Positions 12,781 to 21,733 of a DNA stretch of 55,413 bases are shown in pieces (position 1 is the first letter of the stretch; each line of letters starts with the position of its first letter). Below the pieces are notes generated by a model. The model saw only the letters and a list, made by a program, of their open reading frames with translations, did no database searches and had not been told where the DNA came from. The stretch comes from Planctomycetales bacterium (GTDB lineage Bacteria; 4484-113): assembly GCA_030606285.1 (NCBI GenBank), contig JAUWGS010000014.1, forward strand, positions 1 to 55,413, written 5' to 3'. Position numbers and translations under genes: made by a program.

Positions 12781-15192
12781 ATGATAAATAACAGGACATA
12801 CCTGTATCTGTGCATCGTATTCATACTCATCTTTATGGCGTCGTGCGGCGGCGGCGGCAGCAAATCGCTCGCTCCCGCGGTCACTACCCCACCAGCGGCG
12901 ACGGACACAGGCGGCGATGAAAACGCCGCGAAGCCGCCGTCGCCCTCCCCATACACGGAGGCACCGCGAACGGTGACGGACACCGAGTATGTGCTGGTCA
13001 AGACCGGCGACACGCCAGAGAAGTTCGCACCCATTGCCGCCAAGTTCGGCTACGAGGTGGAATACAAGAGCGGGCACTGGCTGAAAGTCCGCGTGCCCGA
13101 CGGAGACATCGATTATGCCATCACCGAGCTGCGCAAGGAGTACCACGTCTTCGACGTCCAGCCGCTGCGGCACTACATAATGCCCCGCGAGGAGTCGGCG
13201 CCGGTTCAGGATGTCAGGCTCGCGAGTTACCTGCCCTTCGATACTCTCTACAACGACAGAGCTATTCTGCCAACGGGCGCAACTGCCGAAGGTGACATCA
13301 CGTACAGTTCCTATTTCGCTCAAAGAACATACATGGCGCCGATGGGATTCGAGGGAGCCTGGGATGTCGCCTGGCGCGACGATATACTAGCAGTCCCCGT
13401 AACCATCGCGGTGATTGATGCCGGCATTTGGCACGACCCGGATGACGAAGGTGTGCATGTTGAGCTACAGACAGCCCGACTTGATGCAGCAAGTGCCCGG
13501 ATTTTTGGCGATGGCACTCCGCCAGATACTGCCGACTACTTCTACGAACTCGACGTGGAGAGTGCGCCCTACCGCACAACGGGCCACAGGCTTGCGGGTC
13601 TCTTCCTTTCTGTTGTGAACGACCCCACACGCGTAGACTGGAGCATGCAGGTGGGCGACCCGCCGCAGGAGGCGCATTTCATTGCGAGCCTCACGCCCAT
13701 CACTCCGTTCGCCAACGTGATGATAATCAAGACCGGCCACATCGACGGCGAGAATTGGGCTTTCTCCGATGTTGAGCTTATAGAATCCATCAACCACGCA
13801 GTGAGCAACGGAGCCAACATCATCCTGCTGGGAATGTGGACGCCGACAGAGTCTATGCCTCCGGTTTCGGCTCCGCTGCAGGACGCCATTACAGCAGCTC
13901 GCGACGGTGATGTTCTGGTTATTGCTCCCGCGGGTATGGCGCAACTGGACACCGAGGATCCGGACGTGGAGAACTGGACCTGGGGGGTTCCTGGCGAAGT
14001 CGCCGGAGTCACACCTGCTGCCGGCACCGGTGTCATCTCTGTGATGGGTACGGGCTTTGAGCAGCTCGATATGGACGCTGATCCCCCACCGAATCCAGGC
14101 TATGCAAATTCTCTCATCGCGAATATCGGTGACGCCTGGAACGAGATCGCTGAATTCTCGTACACCGGCGGCACGATGGCTGCGGTCGGCTGGGGGACAA
14201 CCTGGTCGGGGAATTTCTACAATGTCGGCATCAACGTGAACACGAGTCCCGGCGGACCTGGTAACGTCGATGTTGCTTACGCAGCAGCGTATGTTGCGGG
14301 TGCCGCGTCCATTGCGTATCAGGCGCTGGTGAACGCTGCCGCTCCGGATCCTCCACCAGCGGACATCGACACAATCATAGAGAACCTGTTGCTAGACGAG
14401 GCTCTCACGCTACCCGATAGCGAGAAGTTCCTCGCCGCAGGCAGAGTCGCGCATGTCGCTGCCAACGGCGGTTACGATAAGTACATCGAGTCCGTTGACA
14501 TCTTAGAGTACCCCCACACATCCCTCTCTGGCGCGGCCAACGACCAGTTCGGCAACCGCTACCTCGAAGTGGGCCAGGAGACCCAGCTCGCAGTGGGCAT
14601 GACCTCAAACGGCGGCGACTATGAAATCGTCGTTGTTTGGGGCGATGGCACCATCTATCCCGAAGGCGCCACTTCCCCTATCACGGAGGAGGACTTTGAG
14701 CCCTATACGCCGGGCGACCCGCTGGATCACACCTACACAGTCGCCGGAAGCTACGAGTTGACCATTCTGGCGCACGAGGCCGTGAACGACACTTACGACG
14801 AGCTGTCCTTCTGGGTGTTCGTATACAACCCGCTGAGCGCCAATATCCAGATAACCAACGTACTGGGTGGTGTAGGCACCAACCTGCTGGTGGAAGAGGC
14901 TTACCAGGCTGTGAGCAACGTAAGCTACGAGCCGGTGACCGGCAATGATATCGAATGCGACTGGGACTTCAACTGGGACGGCGTTGCAGCCAACTTCAGC
15001 GACTCAGATGATCCTGATTTCATCGCCGACTCCGAGAACCCGATAATCTCCTACGGCGCCGATCCCGGCGGAGGTGGCGTGACAAACTATCTCGACATCG
15101 GCCCCGGCGACTACACCATCGGCCTGCGCGTGACCCAGACCCGCCGTCCGACGGTGTACAAGCAGATTGATGTGAGCGTAACGACCGAATAG
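12781..15192 (+). CDS. Lipoprotein with degenerate subtilase (S8) domain and PKD-like C-terminus
   Basis: 803 aa. Lipoprotein signal MINNRTYLYLCIVFILIFMASC, lipidated at Cys22, then a Gly/Pro/Thr-rich linker. Residues 40-140 resemble an I9/fervidolysin-type propeptide. The S8-like domain keeps Asp213 (IAVIDAGIW), and His269 is in a shortened motif (TGHRLAG). The serine motif GTSMAAPHVAG is replaced by a segment ending AAAYVAG, with Ala499 at the catalytic serine, and the oxyanion PAGN is PAGM (Met386). Proteolysis is therefore unlikely; it may be a surface binding or scaffold protein. From about residue 585 there are PKD-like beta domains (VVVWGDG, DHTYTVAGSYELTI). The start has AAGGAG upstream. 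A GC-rich hairpin terminator follows. Confidence 0.8.
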   Translation: MINNRTYLYLCIVFILIFMASCGGGGSKSLAPAVTTPPAATDTGGDENAAKPPSPSPYTEAPRTVTDTEYVLVKTGDTPEKFAPIAAKFGYEVEYKSGHWLKVRVPDGDIDYAITELRKEYHVFDVQPLRHYIMPREESAPVQDVRLASYLPFDTLYNDRAILPTGATAEGDITYSSYFAQRTYMAPMGFEGAWDVAWRDDILAVPVTIAVIDAGIWHDPDDEGVHVELQTARLDAASARIFGDGTPPDTADYFYELDVESAPYRTTGHRLAGLFLSVVNDPTRVDWSMQVGDPPQEAHFIASLTPITPFANVMIIKTGHIDGENWAFSDVELIESINHAVSNGANIILLGMWTPTESMPPVSAPLQDAITAARDGDVLVIAPAGMAQLDTEDPDVENWTWGVPGEVAGVTPAAGTGVISVMGTGFEQLDMDADPPPNPGYANSLIANIGDAWNEIAEFSYTGGTMAAVGWGTTWSGNFYNVGINVNTSPGGPGNVDVAYAAAYVAGAASIAYQALVNAAAPDPPPADIDTIIENLLLDEALTLPDSEKFLAAGRVAHVAANGGYDKYIESVDILEYPHTSLSGAANDQFGNRYLEVGQETQLAVGMTSNGGDYEIVVVWGDGTIYPEGATSPITEEDFEPYTPGDPLDHTYTVAGSYELTILAHEAVNDTYDELSFWVFVYNPLSANIQITNVLGGVGTNLLVEEAYQAVSNVSYEPVTGNDIECDWDFNWDGVAANFSDSDDPDFIADSENPIISYGADPGGGGVTNYLDIGPGDYTIGLRVTQTRRPTVYKQIDVSVTTE

Positions 15193-15220
15193 CGTCGGTT
15201 CGGCATTTCACGCGAAACAA

Positions 15221-15246
15221 AAGCGGCCCCTTTACCGGGGCCGCTT
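15221..15246. terminator. Bidirectional hairpin terminator between convergent genes
   Basis: AAGCGGCCCC-TTTACC-GGGGCCGCTT, a perfect 10-bp stem with a 6-nt loop. A-rich and T-rich bases flank it, so it could act on both strands. It lies between the pseudo-subtilase gene and the small exported protein gene. Confidence 0.8.
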
Positions 15247-15267
15247 TGCGTTATAGCACTATCGAAG

Positions 15268-15492
15268 TTATTCAGCCTGCGCAGCCTTCTCTCCCCGCAG
15301 CTTATCCATCGTGTTGGGTGTTGCCTTAAGAAAAGCCGCAAACAGCGCGTCCACACGCGCTGGTGACAAGTAAAAGATGGAGTACTCTTCGGCAGCGGTG
15401 TCAGTATCCGTATCAGACTGCGCATAGCCCGGCTGCGGAATCAATACGGCGACAGCCGCCAGAACGGCTATCCACGACATCTTAGCGTGCAT
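15268..15492 (-). CDS. Small exported protein of unknown function
   Basis: 74 aa. Residues 1-24 are a clear signal peptide (MSWIAVLAAVAVLIPQPGYA, cut before QSDTD). The mature ~50 residues begin with a TDTDTD acidic stretch followed by SIFYLSPARVDALFAAFLKA, an amphipathic helical segment. GGGAGGAAGTGAA precedes the ATG, which supports real translation. It is convergent with the lipoprotein gene and shares the hairpin terminator. No family recognised. Confidence 0.7.
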   Translation of the reverse strand: MHAKMSWIAVLAAVAVLIPQPGYAQSDTDTDTAAEEYSIFYLSPARVDALFAAFLKATPNTMDKLRGEKAAQAE

Positions 15493-15513
15493 TTCACTTC
15501 CTCCCTTATTGAC

Positions 15514-15585
15514 AGCCGGCGATCGGACTTGAACCGATGACCTGCTGATTACGAATCAGCTGCTCTGCCTCTGAGCTACGCCGGC
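15514..15585 (-). tRNA. tRNA-Thr (anticodon CGT)
   Basis: Cloverleaf on the minus strand: acceptor GCCGGCG/CGCCGGC, D arm TAGCTCAGAGGCAGAGCA, anticodon stem CTGAT/ATCAG around loop TTCGTAA (anticodon CGT), and T arm with GGTTCAAGTCC. 72 nt; the CCA end is not encoded. Confidence 0.95.
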
Positions 15586-15668
15586 GCGCACCCAATTATA
15601 ACCAAAATGCGCCTTCCTATCAGCATCGGGCAGCCTCTGCTAGAATCAGCGCGGGAGGAGCGTGCGTT

Positions 15669-17291
15669 ATGAAGCTCTATCTCGCACAGATAAACACGAC
15701 CGTCGGCGATTTTGCAGGCAACACGGAGCGGATCATTCAGGCGTGCAGCGACGCTGAATCGCGCCAGTGCGACATGGCGCTGCTGCCGGAGATGGCGACG
15801 ACGGGATATCCGCCGCGCGACCTGCTGTTTCTGAACGACTTCCTGGACAGAAGCGACGCGGCAGTGCAGGAAATCGCTATGGCCAGCGCAATGTGGCCGG
15901 AGCTTTCGGTCTTCGTCGGCTGCGTCGTGCGCGCGGACGGCAAGCTGCAAAACGCCGCCGCGGTGATCAAGGACGGCAAGCTGCTGGGCCATATCGCGAA
16001 GACGCTTCTGCCGACCTACGATGTGTTCGACGAGCTGCGCTACTTCCAGCCCGCGACCGCATGGCTGCTCCCGACGTGGCGGGGCACGCAGCTTGGCGTC
16101 ACCATCTGCGAAGACCTGTGGGACGAGGACTACGACGAAAAAGTCGTGCCCCGGCTTACTGGAATGGGCGCGAACGTTATTCTCAGCATATCGGCGTCGC
16201 CGTTTTGCGCCGGGAAATGGAACGAGCGCCGCGAACTCCTGCGCCGCCACGCCACTCAGAGCAAAGTCCCGCTCGCATACTGCAACCTAGTCGGCGCGCA
16301 AAGCGAGCTCATCTTCGACGGCGGGTCAATGGCAGTGGGGCGCGACGGGCGGCTGGTCGCCGCAGCCAAGACCTTTGAAGAAGACGCAGTCGTAGTGGAA
16401 TACGATCCGGCGACCGGCGACTTCGTGGGCGAAATCGAGGAGCTGTCGGTTGCGTTCGAGGAAGAAGCGTTCAGCGCGCTCGTGCTCGGCGTCCGCGACT
16501 TCCACCATAAGCAGGGATTTACCAAATGCGTCATCGGCCTTTCAGGCGGCATAGACAGCTCGCTCCTGGCGGTAATTGCGGCGCGCGCGTTGGGGCCGGA
16601 GAACGTCCTGGGCGTGGCGATGCCCAGCAGCATAAGCGGCCCCGAATCCGCAGAGGATGCGCGGGTGCTGGCCGGCAACCTGGGCATCGAGTTCGCCGAG
16701 ATGCCTATCGAAGATTCGGTGAAGTATGCGGAGGAGCGATACACGCGCAAGTTCGGGCTTTACGCGCATCCCGAGACGCGCGAGAACCTGCAGGCGCGCG
16801 AGCGCGGCAAGATACTGATGGAAATCTCCAACGACCAGAACCGGCTGCTGCTCGCCACGGGCAACAAGACCGAGTACGCGCTGGGGTACTCCACGCTCTA
16901 CGGCGATATGTGCGGCGCGCTCGCGGTAATCGGCGACCTGAACAAGGCGGAGGTCTACGCCCTGTCGCGGTGGGTCAACTCGCGTTTCGGCAACCCGATA
17001 CCGCAGCGCGTCATCACCAAGAAGCCCTCGGCGGAACTTGCGCCGGGGCAGGTGGACCCGTTCGACTACGACGTGGTGTCGCCGCTCGTGGACGCGCTGG
17101 TGGAGGAGCAGGCATCGCCCGAAGAGCTGGTGCGGCGCGGATTTTCGGAAGGCGAGGTGCGGCGCTGTGCCAAGCTGCTCTTTATGAGCGAGCACAAGCG
17201 CTGGCAGGCGCCGCCGGCGCTGAGAGTCAGCCGGCGCGCATTCGGCCGCGGACGACAGATGCCGCTGGTTAGCAAGTACATACCCGAGTAG
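15669..17291 (+). CDS. nadE: Glutamine-dependent NAD+ synthetase
   Basis: Amidates deamido-NAD to NAD using glutamine-derived ammonia. 540 aa with two domains. The N-terminal nitrilase-type glutaminase has its triad at Glu41 (LLPEMATTGYPPRDLL), Lys111 (KTLLPTYDVFDELRYF) and Cys147 (TICEDLW). The C-terminal synthetase has the PP-loop SGGIDSS at about residue 292 and the late motifs TGNKTEYALGYSTLYGDM and KKPSAELAPGQ. GGGAGGAG precedes the ATG, and a TAGAAT -10-like box is about 25 bp upstream. The closing RFGRGRQMPLVSKYIPE-like end is normal for the family. Followed by the DinB gene 22 bp later on the same strand. Confidence 0.97.
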   Translation: MKLYLAQINTTVGDFAGNTERIIQACSDAESRQCDMALLPEMATTGYPPRDLLFLNDFLDRSDAAVQEIAMASAMWPELSVFVGCVVRADGKLQNAAAVIKDGKLLGHIAKTLLPTYDVFDELRYFQPATAWLLPTWRGTQLGVTICEDLWDEDYDEKVVPRLTGMGANVILSISASPFCAGKWNERRELLRRHATQSKVPLAYCNLVGAQSELIFDGGSMAVGRDGRLVAAAKTFEEDAVVVEYDPATGDFVGEIEELSVAFEEEAFSALVLGVRDFHHKQGFTKCVIGLSGGIDSSLLAVIAARALGPENVLGVAMPSSISGPESAEDARVLAGNLGIEFAEMPIEDSVKYAEERYTRKFGLYAHPETRENLQARERGKILMEISNDQNRLLLATGNKTEYALGYSTLYGDMCGALAVIGDLNKAEVYALSRWVNSRFGNPIPQRVITKKPSAELAPGQVDPFDYDVVSPLVDALVEEQASPEELVRRGFSEGEVRRCAKLLFMSEHKRWQAPPALRVSRRAFGRGRQMPLVSKYIPE

Positions 17292-17313
17292 CCTGACATC
17301 GAAGGGGGAAACG

Positions 17314-17784
17314 ATGGAACTCATTGAGCTTTATGAACGGGTGGAGCGCAACGCGCGGCCGCGAATGCTGGAAAACCTTGAGCAGCTGTCCGCTGAAGAG
17401 TTCGTCCGCGAGCTGCCGACCATCGGCTGGGGCAGCATCCGCAACTCGCTTGTGCACATTCCCTCCTCCGAGCACTTCTGGATTAAGCGCATCCTCCAGG
17501 GAAATGCGGACGCATCGTTTGGCCGCTACGAAGACTACGCGAGTGTCGCGGACGTGCGCGCGAAGTGGGAGGAAGTCGCCTCGGAGACAAAGCGCTTTCT
17601 GCGCGGGCTCACACCGGAGCAGCTTAGCGAGATCAAGACCTATCAGTTCATCGACAGCACGATGGACCTGCGCATAGATTACGTCGTCCACCACATCCTC
17701 ACGCACGAGTTCCACCACAAGGGGCAACTGATGATGGCGCTGCGCACACTGGGCTACGAGCCCAAGGAAACAGACCTGCTGTAG
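17314..17784 (+). CDS. DinB family protein (metal-binding four-helix bundle)
   Basis: 156 aa, the length of single DinB/YfiT-like domains. The metal-binding histidine triad is His48 (NSLVHIPSSE), His131 and His135 (HEFHH), the pattern used by bacillithiol or mycothiol transferases and other DinB proteins. The substrate cannot be told from sequence. GGGGGAA precedes the ATG. It sits between nadE and der; der appears to have its own -10. Confidence 0.85.
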   Translation: MELIELYERVERNARPRMLENLEQLSAEEFVRELPTIGWGSIRNSLVHIPSSEHFWIKRILQGNADASFGRYEDYASVADVRAKWEEVASETKRFLRGLTPEQLSEIKTYQFIDSTMDLRIDYVVHHILTHEFHHKGQLMMALRTLGYEPKETDLL

Positions 17785-17812
17785 GCCGCGCTGAAAAGCA
17801 CCGCCAATCCGC

Positions 17813-17818
17813 TACAAT
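17813..17818 (+). promoter_or_regulatory. -10 box (TACAAT) 8 nt before der
   Basis: TACAAT followed by CATCTCGC and the ATG of der. CTGAAA at 17791-17796 is a plausible -35 with a 16-nt spacer. No ribosome-binding site is seen, so der is probably translated from a leaderless mRNA. Confidence 0.5.
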
Positions 17819-17826
17819 CATCTCGC

Positions 17827-19230
17827 ATGGAACGCGCGCGTGAACTTCCGCTTATCGTTATCGTTGGGCGCCCCAACGTGGGCAAGTCCACGATATTCAA
17901 CCGGCTGATCGGCCACCGGCTCGCCATCGTGGACGAGCTGCCGGGCGTCACGCGTGATTTAGTCACCGCTGAAGCCGAGTGGGACTGCCGGAGGTACATA
18001 GTCTGCGACACCGGCGGCATCGGCAGCGAGAGTGAGGACCCGCTGCATGAGCTCGTGGCCGAGCGCGCCTGGGATATAGTCGAAGACGCAGACATCGTAA
18101 TCTTCACCACCGACGTGCGCGCGGGTATTTCCGAAGGGGAGATGGAGCTTCGACGCGCGCTGGTGCGGCTAGAAAAGCCGATCATTCTCGCGGTCAACAA
18201 GGTGGAAAACGAGAAGCTCGAAGCCCAGGCCGCCGAGTTCTACGGCATCGGCATTGAGCCAGTCGTGTTCATCTCCGCGCTCAGCGGGCGCGCCTTCGAC
18301 GAGCTGTTGGACGCAGTCAACGACGCCATTGACACTGATGCGTATCCGCGCGCGGTTGTTCGGCCCGGCGCGGAAGAAGAGCACGATGATGGCCAGCCCG
18401 ACATCCGGCTGATAGTTCTGGGCAAGCAGAACGTGGGCAAGTCGTCGCTGGTCAACTCACTTCTGGCTGAAGACAAGGTGATGGTCTCCGAGCTTCCGGG
18501 CACCACGCGCGACGCTATCAGCGGCAGCTTCATCTACAAAGACCGCGCCTTTGAGCTGACCGATACCGCGGGACTGAAGAAGATCACGCGAATGGACGAC
18601 GTGGACTACTACTCGTTCACCCGCGCGGATACGGCCACGCGGGGCGGCGAGATATGCCTGCTGATGCTGGACGCCGAGCGCGGCATCGAAGATATGGACA
18701 AGCGCGTCGCCCGACGCATCGAGGAGTACGGGCGCGGGGTCGTCATCACGGTGAACAAGTGGGATCTGATGACGCAGGACGAGGCAGCACGCGATGCCTA
18801 CGCGGGCTACGTGCGCCGGAAGCTGGCAAAGCTCACCTGGGCGCCGGTCGTGTTTACCAGCGCGGTCGAGGCGACGGGACTGGAGGAGTTGCTCGATGCA
18901 GTGCTTTCCGCGCATGAGAACTTCAACCGTACGCTCGACGCCGACGCACTGCGGCAGGTGATTGACGAGGAGACAACGATCTATCCTCCGCCGGTGGTGA
19001 AAAACCGCAATCTGATCCTCCACGACGTCGAGCAGGTGCGGACATGTCCGCCGTCCTTCGCCTTCGAGGTCAACGACGTGAAGCTGCTCCGCAAGGCGTA
19101 CCGCAACTTCCTGGAGAACACGCTGCGCAAATACTTCCAGCTGGACGGGACGCACATCAGGCTCTATTTCCGTCGGACGGACAAGCCGGCAAAGAAGCGC
19201 AAGCGCGGAAGCCGCAAGCCTCGCCGCTAG
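17827..19230 (+). CDS. der: Ribosome-associated double GTPase Der (EngA)
   Basis: Essential GTPase for 50S subunit maturation. 467 aa with two tandem G domains and a C-terminal KH-like domain. Domain 1: G1 GRPNVGKST, G3 DTGGI. Domain 2: G1 GKQNVGKSS, G3 DTAGLKK, G4 NKWD. The KH-like domain carries RNFLENTLRKYFQLDGTHIRLYFR and a basic tail. Oddity: the G4 of domain 1 is NKVE (residues 124-127) instead of NKxD, an Asp-to-Glu change in the guanine-specificity residue. The stop overlaps the convergent DUF721 gene stop in CTAG. Confidence 0.97.
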   Translation: MERARELPLIVIVGRPNVGKSTIFNRLIGHRLAIVDELPGVTRDLVTAEAEWDCRRYIVCDTGGIGSESEDPLHELVAERAWDIVEDADIVIFTTDVRAGISEGEMELRRALVRLEKPIILAVNKVENEKLEAQAAEFYGIGIEPVVFISALSGRAFDELLDAVNDAIDTDAYPRAVVRPGAEEEHDDGQPDIRLIVLGKQNVGKSSLVNSLLAEDKVMVSELPGTTRDAISGSFIYKDRAFELTDTAGLKKITRMDDVDYYSFTRADTATRGGEICLLMLDAERGIEDMDKRVARRIEEYGRGVVITVNKWDLMTQDEAARDAYAGYVRRKLAKLTWAPVVFTSAVEATGLEELLDAVLSAHENFNRTLDADALRQVIDEETTIYPPPVVKNRNLILHDVEQVRTCPPSFAFEVNDVKLLRKAYRNFLENTLRKYFQLDGTHIRLYFRRTDKPAKKRKRGSRKPRR

Positions 19231-19601
19231 TCCTGCTTGTCGGGTTTCTTCCCCTTGGTCTCGGTCATGCGCCGCATCGCGTCAATCTGGCTCTTCGGCC
19301 GGAGCTTCACCCGCACTTCATCCACGTGCAGCCCCAGCACTTCTTCGATTTCCTGAGGCAACTCGCGTGCGCGCTGCTTCAGCGCTTTAAGCGCGGTTGT
19401 GTTGGCGGCGTAAAGCAGCAGGATTTCCCTGCCTTCTTCCTGCAGCAGCGCGGCGGGCGCGGAGAGCGCCTGCAGGCTGTCGTCCACTAGCGAGAAGGCG
19501 GCGAGAAGCTGGCGCTTGCGGTCGGCCTTGCGCTTTTTGCCTTCCGGCAGCGAATCCCAGTACGACCGGAGAAGGTCACCCAGCGAGCTGTCCTTTGGCA
19601 T
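19227..19601 (-). CDS. DUF721 (DciA-like) family protein
   Basis: 124 aa. The layout fits DUF721: N-terminal helices (LGDLLRSYWDSL), a central strand region (REILLLYAANTTALKALKQRA) resembling the hydrophobic ssDNA/KH-like core, then EIEEVLGLHVDEVRVKLRP. DciA proteins load the replicative helicase in bacteria lacking DnaC/DnaI. This family match is moderate, by pattern only. Last gene of a leftward operon with the isochorismatase-fold and metallophosphoesterase genes; only one base separates it from the preceding stop. Confidence 0.5.
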   Translation of the reverse strand: MPKDSSLGDLLRSYWDSLPEGKKRKADRKRQLLAAFSLVDDSLQALSAPAALLQEEGREILLLYAANTTALKALKQRARELPQEIEEVLGLHVDEVRVKLRPKSQIDAMRRMTETKGKKPDKQD

Positions 19602-19602
19602 T

Positions 19603-20247
19603 CTACTCCTTGATAATCTTATTTAAGCGCCTGAACATCGGATGGTTCTTGTCCCGCGCCCATTCGAAAGCCACAGACTCATACGAAGTCACCGTAGCGC
19701 CCATTTGCAGCATCGAACGAAGCGCCCACTTCTTGTTCGCCGCGCTGCGGCTGCCAACGCAGTCGTGGCAAACGCGCACGTAGTATCCCAGCGGCAGCAA
19801 TCCCATTACCGTCTGCAGGACGCACACGTGGCTTTCGATGCCTGCGACAATCACGTCAATCGGGCGCGGCCTCAGCCTGTCGTCTACAATCAGCCGGCTC
19901 TGTTTTTCCGTCATCTTCTGGTCCAGCTCGACGAGCTTGTTCAGGAAGGACGGTTCCAGGTTGCACGAAAACGAATCTTTCGTGAAGAAGTGCTTCTCCG
20001 TTTGCAGGGCATCAAACGTCTCCCTGACCGGCGGCGTGGACTTGCCCAGGCCCTGCGGGTACTGCTCGGTCAGCAGCACCGGCACTTCAAAGATGTCGGC
20101 GATACGCATCAGTTTGAGCGTGTTCGCCACAACTGAGTCGCTATCGTGGATGAGCGGCAGCAGCCTTTCCTGGAGGTCAATCACCACCAGTATGCTGCTG
20201 TCGGGACTCGCCAGGTGCGGGTCGAACCCTCCGGTGCTTGGCATCAT
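19603..20247 (-). CDS. Isochorismatase-fold cysteine hydrolase
   Basis: 214 aa. The catalytic triad of the family is present: Asp24 (LVVIDLQERL), Lys90 (TKDSFSC) and Cys142 (GIESHVCVLQT). The family includes isochorismatase, nicotinamidase and the YcaC/ISOC group; the EQYPQGLG motif resembles the YcaC/ISOC2-like branch, whose substrate is not settled. A 20-residue basic insertion (about 109-129, KMTEKQSRLI then RLRPRP) is unusual. Start ATG 20247 overlaps the upstream stop (ATGA), so it is translationally coupled to the metallophosphoesterase gene. Confidence 0.85.
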   Translation of the reverse strand: MMPSTGGFDPHLASPDSSILVVIDLQERLLPLIHDSDSVVANTLKLMRIADIFEVPVLLTEQYPQGLGKSTPPVRETFDALQTEKHFFTKDSFSCNLEPSFLNKLVELDQKMTEKQSRLIVDDRLRPRPIDVIVAGIESHVCVLQTVMGLLPLGYYVRVCHDCVGSRSAANKKWALRSMLQMGATVTSYESVAFEWARDKNHPMFRRLNKIIKE

Positions 20248-20897
20248 TCGTTCCCCTGCTTGAACTCAATCCTGATGCGCTTGTCCACTTCGATGACCGC
20301 AGCGTTCATTCCCAGCAGAGCACCGGGATTCACGAAGTACGTGGTTTCCCACACGTCCAGTCCTTTGGCTTCGTGGATGTGCCCCGAAAGGACCAGGCGC
20401 GGACGGTGCTCCGTGACCAGCTTCAGCAGGCTCAAGCTACCCACGTCACCTACGCTCGCAATCTGGTCGCGGAAGCCGCGCACCGGCTGATGCAGCACGA
20501 GGACATCCGTGCCTTCTATCAGCGGCTCCAGCGTCCGGGCGAAATCCTCATCAGGCTCCTCAAACGGCGTCGGACTGGGACACGTAATGCTGCCGCCCTT
20601 ACCGGCGAATCTCAGGTCGCCGAGCAGGACGGCGTGATTGTGCAGGTTGGTTATGCCGTCGATCTGGTCGATAAGCAGAAGCACTTCCCTCGGGTCGCAG
20701 TTGCCCGGAATCACCAGTGTCGGCACGCCGAAACTCGCCATATCGCGCATCACATCCCGCGCGAAGCTCAGCGGCTCAAACGTGATGAAATCGCCCAGGA
20801 AGATGACTACATCAGGCTTTACCGCATCTGCAAGCTCGCAGAACCAAGCCTTCGCCCGGGCGTTGTTGTGCAGATCAGAGCCAACAAGGAGCTTCAT
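20244..20897 (-). CDS. Calcineurin-like metallophosphoesterase
   Basis: 217 aa, YfcE/MJ0936-like size. Metal-binding motifs in order: SDLHNN (D8, H10), FLGDF, PGNCD (where GNHE is more usual; Asn kept, His replaced by Cys), LHQPV and SGHIHEAKG, with NPGAL near the end. The GNCD form is common in this subgroup (phosphodiesterases acting on unknown cyclic or ester substrates). First gene of a three-gene leftward operon; ATGA overlap with the next gene. Divergent from the 206-aa membrane protein gene. Confidence 0.88.
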   Translation of the reverse strand: MKLLVGSDLHNNARAKAWFCELADAVKPDVVIFLGDFITFEPLSFARDVMRDMASFGVPTLVIPGNCDPREVLLLIDQIDGITNLHNHAVLLGDLRFAGKGGSITCPSPTPFEEPDEDFARTLEPLIEGTDVLVLHQPVRGFRDQIASVGDVGSLSLLKLVTEHRPRLVLSGHIHEAKGLDVWETTYFVNPGALLGMNAAVIEVDKRIRIEFKQGNE

Positions 20898-21043
20898 ACC
20901 CCATCAACATCCTTCGCAAGGCATTCCCCAGGCATACTCCCAAAGGTGATGGAAGCGTCCGTTTCGTGTCTGGAGAAGCACGCCATAGCGGTTCAAGCTG
21001 GGCGATTATAACACAGGGAAAACCTCCGCCACGTCCGCACTGG

Positions 21044-21049
21044 TATAAT
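21044..21049 (+). promoter_or_regulatory. -10 box (TATAAT) 8 nt before the 206-aa membrane protein gene
   Basis: Perfect TATAAT followed by CTTACCTG and ATG. No -35 of note and no ribosome-binding site, consistent with leaderless transcription. Confidence 0.5.
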
Positions 21050-21057
21050 CTTACCTG

Positions 21058-21678
21058 ATGACTATGACTACTGTGCTACCGGTGCTGCAAGCGATAGCGG
21101 CGCTCGCTACCGTCGTGCTGTGCGTGTTCGTAATCCTCGCCGCCGTCAGGATGCAGAAGCTGGCGAAGGCCCTGGACGATTCGGGTAAGGAGTTCATCGA
21201 GAACATCGCCGCCCTCAGCAGGATGGCGCGTGAGCGTGAAATCCCGCTGAAAGCCGCCGGCACACTGGAGGATCTCGCGCGCGCGGCGCAGCACGTCGCC
21301 ACGTGGGCGGAGACCTGGGCCGACAAGGGATCGAGCGTCATGTCCCGGATGGACGATTGGCTCGCCGACGAGAACACCACTGCGGTGCCCGCGGAGGCGC
21401 GGGAACTGCTTGTCCGCGGCAAAGAGCTGGTCGAAGACTTGAGCGGAACCTCTAAAGCGCTGAAGCGAGTCGTCTCCGCGCCTGTGGAGACGGTGTCTCG
21501 CGTCTCAGACACCGTGCTGCCGCTGGTGGAGGACGCGCGCCAGAAAGTGGAACAGATGCGCTGGTTTCTGGATGCGATAAAAACCGGCTTCAGCGTGGGA
21601 TGGGAGGAGCTGCGCAAACCAGATGAGGACGGCGCGCAAGGCCAGCCGGATAAGGAATCCCCGTCCGGTGAGAACTGA
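21058..21678 (+). CDS. Membrane-anchored coiled-coil protein (DUF948-like)
   Basis: 206 aa. An N-terminal transmembrane helix spans residues ~6-29 (LPVLQAIAALATVVLCVFVI), followed by a long charged helical region with heptad-like spacing and the run ELVEDLSGTSKALKRVVSAP. This architecture matches DUF948 proteins, which often sit beside YtxH genes as here. Function unknown; probably envelope-associated. Its -10 lies 8 nt before the ATG. Confidence 0.65.
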   Translation: MTMTTVLPVLQAIAALATVVLCVFVILAAVRMQKLAKALDDSGKEFIENIAALSRMAREREIPLKAAGTLEDLARAAQHVATWAETWADKGSSVMSRMDDWLADENTTAVPAEARELLVRGKELVEDLSGTSKALKRVVSAPVETVSRVSDTVLPLVEDARQKVEQMRWFLDAIKTGFSVGWEELRKPDEDGAQGQPDKESPSGEN

Positions 21679-21700
21679 GAATACGCCATCGGCAGCGTGT

Positions 21701-21706
21701 TATAAT
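21701..21706 (+). promoter_or_regulatory. -10 box (TATAAT) upstream of the YtxH-like gene
   Basis: TATAAT located 27 nt before the start, leaving a short leader carrying AAAGGAGAG. Unlike its neighbour, this gene has a conventional leader. Confidence 0.5.
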
Positions 21707-21733
21707 TTCTGGGCTGCAAAAGGAGAGAACGAT

